A DNA stretch of 44,696 nt from Lactobacillus sp. HBUAS51381 (GCF_012641095.1 NZ_JAAVSC010000023.1:1-44696); one strand, 5' to 3'. Shown: positions 25,548 through 34,147, counted from the stretch's first letter. A program made the numbers and translations. The notes: generated by a model not told the origin, from the letters alone.

Positions 25548-26138
25548 TTATTCGAATTGATTCTTGACGACGTAGCCATCCTTGAAGACCAGAACCGGTG
25601 ATTGATGGCCAACGCGAACGCTCAGACTGTAGCCCTTTCCGAGAGATTTCTCCAAGGAACCGCTTGTCTTGGTGAAATTCTCGACGAAACGGGGCCATTT
25701 GGCTTGTTTGGCCAGACTAGGCTTCTTAGTAAGTGCTTGAATGGTTTGTTTGAGGTCCTGGTTGGTCACGGTTAGGGTATAGGTCTTGCTGGCGCGGTCG
25801 AAGGTCACGTCGCCCAACTTGGTGAGCGCCTTAGCCAATTGCTGCTGAACACTTTTTTCGTTGTCGGCTTGCGTCACACCACTTGAACTTGCCGAGAAGA
25901 CCTGACCAGACTGCGAGCTAATCTGGGATTGCTGCTTGGCCGTGTGCGTTGCTGGCGTCGCCGCCTGATGTGACCAGTAAGGGAGCTTCCAAATGGCCAA
26001 TACCGTTCCTAACAGCGCAACCGTGAGCAGGATGCTGACCCCAACTTTAGAGCCACCACTTTGAATGGCGTTCACCAGCGAAAATCCCGCAATAATCGTA
26101 ATTAAGCCACCCATGATGGCAAATCCAAGAATCATCAT
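25548..26138 (-). CDS. Hypothetical membrane protein with extracellular domain
   Basis: This protein of 196 residues has two N-terminal membrane helices (about 1-25 and 33-52), a Ser/Gln/Thr-rich linker (about 58-90) and a soluble C-terminal domain of roughly 100 residues containing KLGDVTFDRASKTYTLTVT and ending YVVKNQFE. I do not recognise the domain. A long G run stands in for the SD ten to fifteen bases before the ATG. It is transcribed alone and convergent with mvaS. Confidence 0.65.
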   Translation of the reverse strand: MMILGFAIMGGLITIIAGFSLVNAIQSGGSKVGVSILLTVALLGTVLAIWKLPYWSHQAATPATHTAKQQSQISSQSGQVFSASSSGVTQADNEKSVQQQLAKALTKLGDVTFDRASKTYTLTVTNQDLKQTIQALTKKPSLAKQAKWPRFVENFTKTSGSLEKSLGKGYSLSVRVGHQSPVLVFKDGYVVKNQFE

Positions 26139-26318
26139 GTTACCGAACCCCCCAAGTTAATTAGGTTTAGTATAGCATGAAACAAATATATCCTGAAAGT
26201 TTGGCGACTGGTTGCGCCAAACTCGAATAATATTAATAAATTCATTAAATTAGCCACCCTCATTGTTTTATAGCCGAATATTAATTAAAATGTTGTCGCT
26301 AAAGGTTAACATTTCCGG

Positions 26319-26324
26319 TATAAT
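26319..26324 (+). promoter_or_regulatory. -10 element of the deoxyribosyltransferase gene
   Basis: A perfect TATAAT, 35 bp before the GTG; the nearest -35 candidate TTGTCG is 20 bp away. Confidence 0.45.
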
Positions 26325-26358
26325 GGAACCTATATTCGAGAGAAATGAGGAGATTAGT

Positions 26359-26799
26359 GTGACCAAAGTTTACTTAGCAGGACCCTTCTTTGATGATGAA
26401 CAGATTTCACGGATTGAACGGGTGGAACAGGCCTTAGCCGCTAACCCCCGCATTAGTAGTTTCTTTAGTCCCCGTAAGAGTGAAATTCCCGGCTTGACCA
26501 TGGGAACGCCAGAATGGGCGACTCAGACGTTTCAGATGGACGTTTCACAGATCGATCAAGCCGATGTCGTGGTTGGCATGGTTGACTTTGTGGACGATCA
26601 AGTGGATTCCGGAACGGCCTTTGAGATTGGCTACGCTTTCCATAGTAAGAAACCGGTGGTCATTTTACACGAGAAGAAGACGACACTTAATCTGATGATT
26701 GCCGAGGGGTTACACGCCTACGTCCAAGAGGCTGAGGCCTTGGCGGCGTATGACTTCGCAACCTTGCCAGAGAGTCACTACCATGGCGATGTCATTTAA
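26359..26799 (+). CDS. Nucleoside 2-deoxyribosyltransferase
   Basis: This enzyme of 146 residues exchanges bases between deoxynucleosides, a salvage reaction well known in lactobacilli. The YLAGPFFDDEQ N-terminal motif, the PEWATQTFQMDV segment and DSGTAFEIGYA (about 92-102), with the nucleophilic Glu, are all in order. The start is GTG at 26359, with GAGGAGA six bases upstream; a longer upstream frame has no SD and would overlap the -10. It is slightly shorter than the well-studied enzymes (about 157). It is convergent with lexA across a shared terminator. Confidence 0.92.
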   Translation: MTKVYLAGPFFDDEQISRIERVEQALAANPRISSFFSPRKSEIPGLTMGTPEWATQTFQMDVSQIDQADVVVGMVDFVDDQVDSGTAFEIGYAFHSKKPVVILHEKKTTLNLMIAEGLHAYVQEAEALAAYDFATLPESHYHGDVI

Positions 26800-26812
26800 A
26801 TAGCGGACACCA

Positions 26813-26848
26813 AAAGCAGCTGCCACCGTGAGGGTGGACAGCTGCTTT
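26813..26848. terminator. Bidirectional terminator between the deoxyribosyltransferase gene and lexA
   Basis: AAAGCAGCTG pairs with CAGCTGCTTT, with an inner CCACC/GGTGG. Confidence 0.85.
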
Positions 26849-26862
26849 ATTAATGTTAAGGT

Positions 26863-27492
26863 TTAGTGGACGTCGTCTCTGAACAGACCGACAACCTTGC
26901 CCAGAATGCTGACGTTATTCAGGATAATCGGCGCCATGGTGTCATTTTCGGGTTGAAGTCGGAAGTGATCGGCCTCTTTAAAGAATCGCTTGCAGGTCGC
27001 TTCGTTTTCTTCGGTCATCGCAATAACAACGTCACCGTTATCCGCATTTTGTTGGCGGCGGACGATGACCTGATCTCCGTTTAGAATCCCAATGTTAATC
27101 ATACTTTCGCCACGGATAGTCAACATAAAGAGTTGATCATCATCGCGTTCAAATTCGGGTGGGACGGGGAAATAGTCCGTCGCTTCCTGAACGGCCAGGA
27201 TCGGTTCTCCCGCCGTCACGGTGCCCAGAACTGGGATTCGCGTTTGCTGCTCGTGAACGCCTAGTTCTTCCAAACCAGCCGGGGTCACTTCCAGTGCCCG
27301 GGGCTTAGTGGGGTCCTTGGTCAATAGCCCCTTCTTCTCTAGGCGGGCGATGTGGCCGTGTACCGTAGAAGTAGAGGACAAGGAAACGGCTTCGCCAATT
27401 TCACGGACGGTCGGCGGATACCCTTTTTCATTTACCCGTTCCCAGATGAAGCGCAGGACGGCTAGCTGTTTACTTTCAGAAGCTTTACTCAT
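26863..27492 (-). CDS. lexA: SOS repressor LexA
   Basis: LexA represses DNA-damage genes and cleaves itself when RecA is active. It has 209 residues. An N-terminal winged helix ([28 protein letters not shown]) is followed by the cleavage bond Ala94-Gly95 in VTAGEP, the nucleophile Ser130 in RGESM and the general-base Lys168 in CKRF. The ATG at 27492 has GAGGTGG six bases upstream. It is expressed from a TTGAAA-TACACT promoter whose -35 is overlapped by an SOS box, consistent with autoregulation. It is divergent from ynzC. Confidence 0.97.
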   Translation of the reverse strand: MSKASESKQLAVLRFIWERVNEKGYPPTVREIGEAVSLSSTSTVHGHIARLEKKGLLTKDPTKPRALEVTPAGLEELGVHEQQTRIPVLGTVTAGEPILAVQEATDYFPVPPEFERDDDQLFMLTIRGESMINIGILNGDQVIVRRQQNADNGDVVIAMTEENEATCKRFFKEADHFRLQPENDTMAPIILNNVSILGKVVGLFRDDVH

Positions 27493-27533
27493 TTTTGCCA
27501 CCTCGTTCGTCATTCGTAGTATAGTTTAATCAC

Positions 27534-27562
27534 AGTGTAGCATACGTTCCCGGCGTTTTCAA
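27534..27562 (-). promoter_or_regulatory. lexA promoter
   Basis: On the minus strand: TTGAAA, 17 bp, TACACT. Confidence 0.65.
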
Positions 27563-27573
27563 ACAGATGTTCG
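27560..27573. promoter_or_regulatory. SOS box (LexA operator)
   Basis: On the minus strand CGAACATCTGTTTG, one base off the Gram-positive consensus CGAAC-N4-GTTCG; it overlaps the lexA -35 and ends 11 bp before the ynzC -35. Confidence 0.7.
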
Positions 27574-27583
27574 GTTAAATCAG

Positions 27584-27612
27584 TTGAAATCTGAAAATAA
27601 CCCTGATATGAT
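27584..27612 (+). promoter_or_regulatory. ynzC promoter
   Basis: TTGAAA, 17 bp, TGATATGAT (extended -10). A leader of about 120 bases follows before the gene. Confidence 0.7.
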
Positions 27613-27741
27613 AGGGAGCGTCTTGAAATGACGGGGAGCGAGTGCCCGACTTTCAATTGGAAATCGTGTGGACGGTGTTCGGGATGAATCATGTCCGGGG
27701 TGACGGCCAACCATAAAAATTAAAATAAAGGAGGGTTGTTC

Positions 27742-27993
27742 ATGGCTGAAGAAACGATGGACACCTTATTAGTACGGATCAACGAATTGGCACACAAGGC
27801 CAAGACGGATGCGGGTTTAACGGCTGAAGAAACGGCCGAACGCGCCACGTTGCGGCAGAAGTATCTTAAATTATTTCGGGCCAGCTTCAAGAGTCAGGTC
27901 GAAATGATGCAGGTTTATGATAAGAATGGTAAGGAAGTTACGCCAGAAAAGGTCCGTAATATTCAACGTAAAAAGGGTTTACGCGACAATTAA
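27742..27993 (+). CDS. ynzC: DUF896 protein (YnzC family, UPF0291)
   Basis: This helical protein of 83 residues contains the family's INELAHKAKTDAGLTAEE and the conserved YLKLFRASFKSQVEMMQVYD segment, with a basic C terminus (NIQRKKGLRDN). In Bacillus subtilis ynzC belongs to the LexA-controlled yneA operon; here it is divergent from lexA across an SOS box, which supports damage-linked expression. Its biochemical role is unknown. AAAGGAGGG lies before the ATG at 27742. Confidence 0.9.
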   Translation: MAEETMDTLLVRINELAHKAKTDAGLTAEETAERATLRQKYLKLFRASFKSQVEMMQVYDKNGKEVTPEKVRNIQRKKGLRDN

Positions 27994-27999
27994 TTCAAC

Positions 28000-28035
28000 G
28001 AGCGGGTCTTTTTAACGGATTCGCTCTTTTATTTT
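28000..28035 (+). terminator. ynzC terminator
   Basis: GAGCGGGTC pairs with GATTCGCTC (two wobbles), then TTTTATTTT; its T tract overlaps the next -35. Confidence 0.7.
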
Positions 28036-28063
28036 GCGTTAAGTTTGTGTAAAATTGTAAAAT
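28034..28063 (+). promoter_or_regulatory. yneF promoter
   Basis: TTGCGT, 18 bp, TAAAAT. Confidence 0.5.
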
Positions 28064-28091
28064 GAATGACTGCAAAAAGGAGGGGAATACC

Positions 28092-28319
28092 TTGTCAACT
28101 TGGATCTGGATCATTATTGTCATCGTGGTTGGCCTTGGCTGTGCGGCTGGGGGCTTCTTCGGTGCTCGTAAGTATATGGAAAACTACCTGAAAGACAATC
28201 CGCCAATTAACGAAGACCAACTACGCGCAATGATGTTGCAAATGGGGCAAAAGCCATCACAACGGAAATTACATCAAATGATGAATGCGATGCAACAAAA
28301 CGCGCGCAACAAAAAATAG
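28092..28319 (+). CDS. yneF: YneF family membrane protein (UPF0154)
   Basis: This protein of 75 residues has one N-terminal membrane helix (about 3-23, TWIWIIIVIVVGLGCAAGGFFGA) and the family's conserved cytoplasmic tail (KYMENYLKDNPPINEDQLRAMM...MGQKPSQRKLHQMM). It begins at TTG 28092 with AAGGAGGGG seven bases upstream; a longer frame would place charged residues before the helix. The lexA-ynzC-yneF grouping is conserved in Firmicutes. Function unknown. Confidence 0.9.
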   Translation: MSTWIWIIIVIVVGLGCAAGGFFGARKYMENYLKDNPPINEDQLRAMMLQMGQKPSQRKLHQMMNAMQQNARNKK

Positions 28320-28336
28320 GTCGGGCTTTACTGACG

Positions 28337-28372
28337 ACTCGTTTCCAGTTTTCCTGGGGACGAGTTTTTTTT
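28337..28372 (+). terminator. yneF terminator
   Basis: A 12-bp stem (ACTCGTTTCCAG against CTGGGGACGAGT, two wobbles) and eight T. Confidence 0.9.
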
Positions 28373-28374
28373 GT

Positions 28375-28402
28375 TTGCATTTTACAGGAATTTCTGTAAA
28401 AT
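28375..28402 (+). promoter_or_regulatory. ABC exporter promoter with embedded dyad
   Basis: TTGCAT, 16 bp, TAAAAT. The perfect dyad ATTTTACAG-N6-CTGTAAAAT (28379-28402) covers the spacer and the whole -10, as expected of a repressor operator. Confidence 0.6.
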
Positions 28403-28454
28403 TGGAAAGTCTGTTACAATTTAATCATATTTTAATTTAAAGGAGGGGACGTTC

Positions 28455-30215
28455 GTGAGTATTTTTCGTAAACTGGCCTGGTATTTTCGCTTGGAATGGC
28501 GAACCTACCTGGTTGGGGTGATCGGTCTGTTATTAACGGCCATCATCGCTATTATTCCACCGCGGATCATTGGGAACATGGTCGACGGTATTCACGGGCA
28601 AACCATGACGGGGCGGGTACTCCTCATTGACTTAGCCTTTGTCACCCTGGCTGCGTTAGGGCAGTACGCCACGCGTTATCTCTGGCGAAATGCCATTTGG
28701 GGTGGGGCCGCCCACCTTGAACAACTGCTCCGGAATCGGTTGTTTAATCACTTTATGCTGATGGACCGAGAATTCTATCAACATTACCGGACCGGGGACC
28801 TCATGGCCCATGCGACCAACGACCTCGAAGCCGTACAACGGGTCGCCGGCGGGGGGATTCTCCAGTTTGCCGATGCAATCATTACCGGCGGCACCACGCT
28901 GATTGCCATGATGACGCTGATTGACTGGCGGCTGACGATTATTGCCATCATTCCCTTTCCGTTTCTCGCCGTTATCTCCTGGTTTTTGGGACAGCGGATT
29001 CACCGCGCATTCGGCGCCTCACAGGCCGCCTTTTCACGCCTCAATAACAAGGCACAGGAAAGTATCAGTGGGATCAAGGTGATCAAAGCACTGGGACAAG
29101 AGGACGACGATGTTGCGGATTTCGACCAGCAGGTGGCGCAGACCATCAAGATTAACCGCCGGGTAAACCGGTTGGATTCCCTGTTTGATCCCGCGATTAC
29201 CCTGGTGATCTCGTTTTCCTATGTCGCGACGATCGTCCTGGGGGGGCTGTTTGTCACCCATAACGTCATTACAATTGGGAATCTGGTGTCCTTCATCAGT
29301 TACCTGGCAATGATGGTGTGGCCGATGTTTGCCGTGGGGATGCTCTTTAACACCATGGAACGGGGCAATGCCAGTTACGACCGGGTCATGGAGCTACTGA
29401 ATCAAAAGACCCACATCATTGACCGGGTCAACGGTCTAAAGGTACGGCCAACGGGGACGCTGAGCTACCACGTCAAGCGCTTTGACTATCCGGACGATGC
29501 CGGAGCCAGTCTCCAGCAGATCGACTTCGACCTGCAGGCGGGCAAGACGCTGGGAATTGTCGGGCGTGTCGGTGCTGGGAAGTCCACGATTATGAAGTTG
29601 ATTCTCCGGGAGTTTGACGCGTACGATGGCGAGATTCGCTTCGGCGGGCATCCCATTAAGGACTACGCGTTGGATAGTTACTTGCCGGCCATCGGTTACG
29701 TCCCACAGGAAAGCTTCTTGTTCTCATCGAATATCTTTGAAAATATCCGCTTTGCCAAACCCGATGCCACGCAGGCCGAAGTCGAGGACGCCGCGGCAAA
29801 GAGTGATCTGGCGGGGCAGATTGCTCAGCTACCCGATGGTTACGATACACAGGTGGGGGAAGAAGGAATTTCACTATCCGGCGGCCAACGTCAGCGGATG
29901 GCGATTGCCCGGGCGCTCCTGATTAACCCAGAACTGTTGATTTTGGACGATGCGTTGTCGGCGGTGGATGCCGAGACGGAAGCTGAAATCTTAACCAACC
30001 TCAAGGCCGAACGGGCCAACAAGACGACGATTATTTCGGCACACCGGTTGAGCTCTGTCATGGGCGCCGATGAGATTCTGGTACTTGATCAGGGCCGGGT
30101 CGTCGAACGCGGGACGCACGAGCAATTGATGGCGGCTCATGGTTGGTATCAACGGATGTTTGAACAACAACAGCTTGAAACGCAAGTGAAGGGAGGCGTT
30201 CGCGATGACGGATAA
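28455..30215 (+). CDS. Heterodimeric ABC multidrug exporter, first subunit (LmrC/BmrC-like)
   Basis: This half-transporter of 586 residues has six membrane helices in the first ~300 residues and an ATPase domain after ~330. Walker A is GRVGAGKST and the signature LSGGQRQR is canonical, but Walker B is ILDDALSAVD, with Asp where the catalytic Glu normally stands. That is the mark of the degenerate site in heterodimeric exporters such as LmrCD and BmrCD. The start is GTG 28455 with AAGGAGGGG upstream. It overlaps the second subunit by 11 bases, so translation is coupled. Drugs or lipids are likely substrates; the specific one is unknown. Confidence 0.93.
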   Translation: MSIFRKLAWYFRLEWRTYLVGVIGLLLTAIIAIIPPRIIGNMVDGIHGQTMTGRVLLIDLAFVTLAALGQYATRYLWRNAIWGGAAHLEQLLRNRLFNHFMLMDREFYQHYRTGDLMAHATNDLEAVQRVAGGGILQFADAIITGGTTLIAMMTLIDWRLTIIAIIPFPFLAVISWFLGQRIHRAFGASQAAFSRLNNKAQESISGIKVIKALGQEDDDVADFDQQVAQTIKINRRVNRLDSLFDPAITLVISFSYVATIVLGGLFVTHNVITIGNLVSFISYLAMMVWPMFAVGMLFNTMERGNASYDRVMELLNQKTHIIDRVNGLKVRPTGTLSYHVKRFDYPDDAGASLQQIDFDLQAGKTLGIVGRVGAGKSTIMKLILREFDAYDGEIRFGGHPIKDYALDSYLPAIGYVPQESFLFSSNIFENIRFAKPDATQAEVEDAAAKSDLAGQIAQLPDGYDTQVGEEGISLSGGQRQRMAIARALLINPELLILDDALSAVDAETEAEILTNLKAERANKTTIISAHRLSSVMGADEILVLDQGRVVERGTHEQLMAAHGWYQRMFEQQQLETQVKGGVRDDG

Positions 30216-31998
30216 GCATGAATCGGCTTGGGCCCATAGCATGACGACCAGAGAACAGTGGACGGTCATCAAACGCCTGCTGAAGTTTGCGGCACCCTAT
30301 AAGTGGTTCTTCATTGGCTCGATTATCCTGTCGGCGCTGATTAGTGGCATTAACGTTTTCCTGCCCTGGTTGTTGCAGATGTATATGGACCGGTATCTGC
30401 GCGCTGGCAATGCCACCATCGTCATCATGTGGCTCTTTGCCGGCCTGTACTTCTTTGGCATGCTGATGCGCGCCTCAATGCAATTTTGGCAGAACTACAC
30501 CAGCACGATGGGCGCCGAGTATATGTTGGAAAATGTCCGGCGACAGCTCTTTAGCCAGTTACATGGCAAGGGGATGCGGTACTTCGACCAAACGCCGGGC
30601 GGGTCCATCCTGTCACGACTGATGAACGATACCATGACGTTCTCCAACTTCTGGGCACTACTGAATACGCTGATTCTGGCCATCTTTGCGGTCATTTCAT
30701 CGTTCATTGCGATGTATTTCACCGACGTGACGGTGGCATTGTGGACGCTGGTATTGGTTCCGTTTCTGGGTGTGACAATCTGGTACTATCAACGGTATAG
30801 TTCCAAGGTTTATCGCCGCATGCGGGAACGCCTCAGTGAGCTAAATACTAAGCTGGCCGAGGCCATTACCGGGATCAGTGTCATTCAGGAGTTCCGTCAA
30901 GAACGGCGGACAGCGGCCAACTTTGAGACCACAAATCAGGCGTACTATGACACGCGTAAGGCCATGATTCGGACGAATTCACTGCTATTGAGTCCCATCA
31001 TCAACCTGTTCTACGCGCTGGGTACCGTAATTGTCCTGAGTATCTTCGGCCTTCGGGGTCTCCACGAGGTCGTGGCCGCCGGGGTTATTTACGCGTTTAT
31101 TACCTATCTGAACAACTTCTACAGCCCCATGAGTAACATGATGGATAGTCTGAGCGACTTTCAAAATGGGATGGTTGCGGGCTCACGGGTCTTGCGCGTG
31201 GTCGATGACCAAACGTTAGCCCCAGCTCAGCATCCGGTGGCTGACGCGAAGATTACGCGCGGGAAGGTTGAATTTCGTCACGTGACCTTTGCCTATGACC
31301 AGGAACATCCCGTCTTGAAGGACGTCTCCTTCGTGGCCGAACCTGGCCAAACGGTGGCCTTAGTGGGGCAAACGGGATCCGGAAAGACGTCAACAATTAA
31401 TGTGTTGATGCGATTTTACGAGTTTCAGTCCGGCGAAGTCCTCATCGATGACCGCGATATTCGCGACTATCCGGCCGAGGAATTGCGGTCGAAGATGGGA
31501 CTGGTTTTACAGGAACCTCAACTGTTCTACGGTGACATTCAGACCAATATTCGGATGTTTAACACCAACATTTCCGATGCGCAGGTTCATCAAGCGGCAC
31601 ACTTCGTTCAAGCGGATGACTTTATCGATCAGTTGCCACAAGGCTACGCAACGCCCGTACTGGAACGGGGGACGGAGTATTCGGCCGGCCAACGGCAACT
31701 CATTACATTTGCCCGGACCGTGGTCACCGATCCTAAGATTTTGATCCTAGATGAGGCGACGGCCAACGTGGATACCGAGACGGAGACGATGATTCAGACT
31801 GGACTGTCACGTATTCAGGAAAACCGGACAACAATTGCCATCGCTCACCGGCTGTCGACCATTCAAAACGCCGACCTGATTCTGGTTTTGAATCACGGCC
31901 GAATTGTCGAGCGTGGGACCAACGATGAATTGATGCAAAAGCAAGGGTATTACTACGACATGATTCAGCTGCAAAATGCGGCGCATGCGGCAGAGTAA
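30205..31998 (+). CDS. Heterodimeric ABC multidrug exporter, second subunit (LmrD/BmrD-like)
   Basis: The partner half-transporter has 597 residues with the same six-helix plus ATPase layout. Walker A is GQTGSGKTS, Walker B ILDEATANVD keeps the catalytic Glu, but the signature is the altered YSAGQRQL. With the first subunit this gives one competent and one degenerate ATP site, the expected complementary pattern. The ATG at 30205 overlaps the first gene, with GGAGG upstream. A terminator follows at 32032. Confidence 0.94.
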   Translation: MTDKHESAWAHSMTTREQWTVIKRLLKFAAPYKWFFIGSIILSALISGINVFLPWLLQMYMDRYLRAGNATIVIMWLFAGLYFFGMLMRASMQFWQNYTSTMGAEYMLENVRRQLFSQLHGKGMRYFDQTPGGSILSRLMNDTMTFSNFWALLNTLILAIFAVISSFIAMYFTDVTVALWTLVLVPFLGVTIWYYQRYSSKVYRRMRERLSELNTKLAEAITGISVIQEFRQERRTAANFETTNQAYYDTRKAMIRTNSLLLSPIINLFYALGTVIVLSIFGLRGLHEVVAAGVIYAFITYLNNFYSPMSNMMDSLSDFQNGMVAGSRVLRVVDDQTLAPAQHPVADAKITRGKVEFRHVTFAYDQEHPVLKDVSFVAEPGQTVALVGQTGSGKTSTINVLMRFYEFQSGEVLIDDRDIRDYPAEELRSKMGLVLQEPQLFYGDIQTNIRMFNTNISDAQVHQAAHFVQADDFIDQLPQGYATPVLERGTEYSAGQRQLITFARTVVTDPKILILDEATANVDTETETMIQTGLSRIQENRTTIAIAHRLSTIQNADLILVLNHGRIVERGTNDELMQKQGYYYDMIQLQNAAHAAE

Positions 31999-32031
31999 GG
32001 CCAATATTGCTGGGATTTATAAATTTAAGAG

Positions 32032-32065
32032 GGTGCGTCGTTGATGCTGACGGCGCACCTTTTTT
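32032..32065 (+). terminator. ABC exporter terminator
   Basis: GGTGCGTC pairs with GGCGCACC (one wobble), then six T. Confidence 0.85.
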
Positions 32066-32098
32066 CACGCAAAATTTAGAAATTTGATTCTAAACGAC

Positions 32099-32138
32099 TT
32101 GCTTTTCACACATTTATGTAGCATACTACATAAATGTG
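32099..32138 (+). promoter_or_regulatory. marR promoter with a 13-bp inverted-repeat operator
   Basis: TTGCTT, 17 bp, CATACT. CACATTTATGTAG (32109-32121) and CTACATAAATGTG (32126-32138) are perfect inverted copies centred on the -10; the core is TGTAGCATACTACA (32117-32130). Confidence 0.75.
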
Positions 32139-32153
32139 AGGAGGATAAACAGT

Positions 32154-32612
32154 ATGACAACGGATTTCTTTACCAATGGTTTGGTGCAGCAGTTAAAGAT
32201 GCTCAATATTGCGATTGAAAAGGAAATGAACAGTGATCTCAAGGCCCTTGGTATTGCCCTGACCGGGACGCAGGTTGCTGTTTTGGTTAAAGTCTATTCG
32301 AATACGGGAGAGGCGCTCACCCAAAAGCAGATCGAGACCAGGCTTCGTTTGAGCCATCCAACGACCCGAGGAATTGTGAAGCGGTTGGTGGCAACTGGCT
32401 TGCTACAGACAACACCGGGGCAAGCCGATCAGCGACAGGTGACATTGAATTTAACGTCGCAAGGACGGACCTTCATGGCCGAACATTTTCAACAGATTCA
32501 ACAACCAGTCGCCCATATGGAACAGAAACTGGTTCGGAATTTATCCGCCACCGACCAACAGGCATTACAACGGATGGTGACCACGATGCTTACCACCATG
32601 AAGAACGCATAG
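32154..32612 (+). CDS. MarR family transcriptional regulator
   Basis: This protein of 152 residues has the winged-helix fold: helix ALTGTQVAVLVKVY, recognition region LTQKQIETRLRLSHPTTRGIVKRLVATGLL (about 61-90) and wing PGQADQRQVTLNLTSQG. The R(L)S..TTRGIVKRL form is typical of MarR proteins. It is preceded by a 13-bp dyad with core TGTAG-N4-CTACA that overlaps its own -10; the same core recurs before the next gene, so it probably represses itself and the pump. The ATG at 32154 has GAGGAGG nine bases upstream. Confidence 0.92.
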   Translation: MTTDFFTNGLVQQLKMLNIAIEKEMNSDLKALGIALTGTQVAVLVKVYSNTGEALTQKQIETRLRLSHPTTRGIVKRLVATGLLQTTPGQADQRQVTLNLTSQGRTFMAEHFQQIQQPVAHMEQKLVRNLSATDQQALQRMVTTMLTTMKNA

Positions 32613-32637
32613 CCTCTTCGATGAGGCTATTATTTTT
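32610..32637 (+). terminator. Weak terminator or attenuator between marR and the pump
   Basis: TAGCCTC/GAGGCTA (7 bp) starting at the marR stop codon, then ATTATTTTT. Confidence 0.55.
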
Positions 32638-32646
32638 AAGCAAAAG

Positions 32647-32660
32647 TGTAGCTAGCTACA
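32647..32660. promoter_or_regulatory. Second MarR-type operator
   Basis: TGTAGCTAGCTACA, a perfect 14-bp palindrome with the same half site as the marR operator, two bases before the pump's SD. Confidence 0.7.
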
Positions 32661-32676
32661 AAAAAGGAGCGATTCA

Positions 32677-34071
32677 ATGATTACAATTAATTCTACTATT
32701 CGGAAACGCAATCGGATGCTGGGGGTTCTCCTCGTTGGTGCCTTCACCATGCTACTGACGGAAACCTTTTTCAACAATGCATTACCCACCATCATTCGGA
32801 CTTACGGCGTCACCCAGTCGACCGCACAGTGGGTCAGTACGGGCTACCAGCTGGTGGCCGGGTTGATGATTCCTATTTCGGCTTGGTTATTTCACCGATT
32901 TGATACGCAAAAGACGTTCCTAACTCTAACGGGGATCTTCCTGATCGGGTGTATCTGTGGCTTTTGGGCGACGTCTTTCACGTGGCTGTTGATTGGTCGG
33001 TTGATTCAAGCCATTGCGGCGGGGTCCATGATTCCGTTAATCCAAAATGTGGTTCTGATGCTTTACCCGCAAAAACAACGGGGAACGGTAATGGGGGTGA
33101 TTGGACTCGTCGTGGCCTTTGGTCCGGAGTTGGGTCCCACAATTGGGGGCTGGGTCATTGATCGTTGGGGGTTACCTTGGCTTTCTGGGGTGCTCATCCC
33201 ACTAGTAATCGTGCTATTGATTGCGGCAATCGGCTATGTGCGACCGGTGATGGTTTCAGAAAATAGTCGCGTCGATTGGCTATCGCTGGTCGAATCGTCA
33301 CTGGGATTCGCGGCCATTCTCTATGGGTTTTCCGCCATTGGTAACGCTGGTGCGTTGACACTGACGAGTGGGGTTAGCCTGCTGATTGGGTGCATCATTC
33401 TAGTCTTCTTCGGCAAACGCCAGCTCAATTTGACCCAACCGTTGGTGAACTTGCGCGTCTTTAAGAATAAGCTGTTTACGTTGACGACGGGGCTGAGTGC
33501 CTTGAGTAACATTGCTCTGTTGGGGGTGGAATTGGTGTTACCACTCTATCTGCAGCGGGTTCAGGGTTTGTCCGCATTGATGTCTGGTCTAGTCCTCTTA
33601 CCGGGAGCCTTGTTGGAAGGGTTGATTAGTCCAATATCGGGGAAGCTGTATGATCGGTTCGGTATTCGGCCGATCTCATTGATTGGTTTTGCCATCATTG
33701 CTTTGGGAACCCTGCCCATGCTCTTCTTCACTGCACACACGAGTCTGATCATTGTGGCCGGGGCCTATGCCTTTCGGGTTGTGGGTGTTGCCACGGTGAT
33801 GATGCCGACTTTTACGGCGGGACTGAACGCCTTACCAGAAGAATTGTCCGTGCACGGCAACGCCGCATCCTCGACCGTACGACAGATTGCCGGGTCGTTG
33901 GGAACTGCTGTCCTGATGATGTTTGTGGCGTTTGGCACGCATCAGGGTGCGGCCAGCCATTTGACGACCACCGCGCAGCTTAATCAGGGCTACTGGTTCT
34001 CGTTTCTCATCGCCTTTCTCATGGCACTGCTGGGTTTTCTTCTATCGTTTAAGTTGAAACGACAATCGTAA
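32677..34071 (+). CDS. MFS multidrug efflux pump, DHA2 (EmrB/QacA) type
   Basis: This proton-driven pump of 464 residues has about 14 membrane helices. QWVSTGYQLVAGLMIPISAW is the DHA2 loop-and-helix 2 region, and the fifth-helix antiporter motif appears as GLVVAFGPELGPTIGG (about 148-163). Relatives include LmrB/EmrB pumps; substrates are unknown. The ATG at 32677 follows AAAGGAG. The neighbouring marR with matching operators makes it a self-contained inducible efflux module beside the ABC exporter. Confidence 0.92.
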   Translation: MITINSTIRKRNRMLGVLLVGAFTMLLTETFFNNALPTIIRTYGVTQSTAQWVSTGYQLVAGLMIPISAWLFHRFDTQKTFLTLTGIFLIGCICGFWATSFTWLLIGRLIQAIAAGSMIPLIQNVVLMLYPQKQRGTVMGVIGLVVAFGPELGPTIGGWVIDRWGLPWLSGVLIPLVIVLLIAAIGYVRPVMVSENSRVDWLSLVESSLGFAAILYGFSAIGNAGALTLTSGVSLLIGCIILVFFGKRQLNLTQPLVNLRVFKNKLFTLTTGLSALSNIALLGVELVLPLYLQRVQGLSALMSGLVLLPGALLEGLISPISGKLYDRFGIRPISLIGFAIIALGTLPMLFFTAHTSLIIVAGAYAFRVVGVATVMMPTFTAGLNALPEELSVHGNAASSTVRQIAGSLGTAVLMMFVAFGTHQGAASHLTTTAQLNQGYWFSFLIAFLMALLGFLLSFKLKRQS

Positions 34072-34147
34072 AAAATAGTCCTCACTTATTACTAATGATT
34101 TTTCACCGGATTTTGTTGCATGATTTGGCGAAAAAGTGAATTAATGA

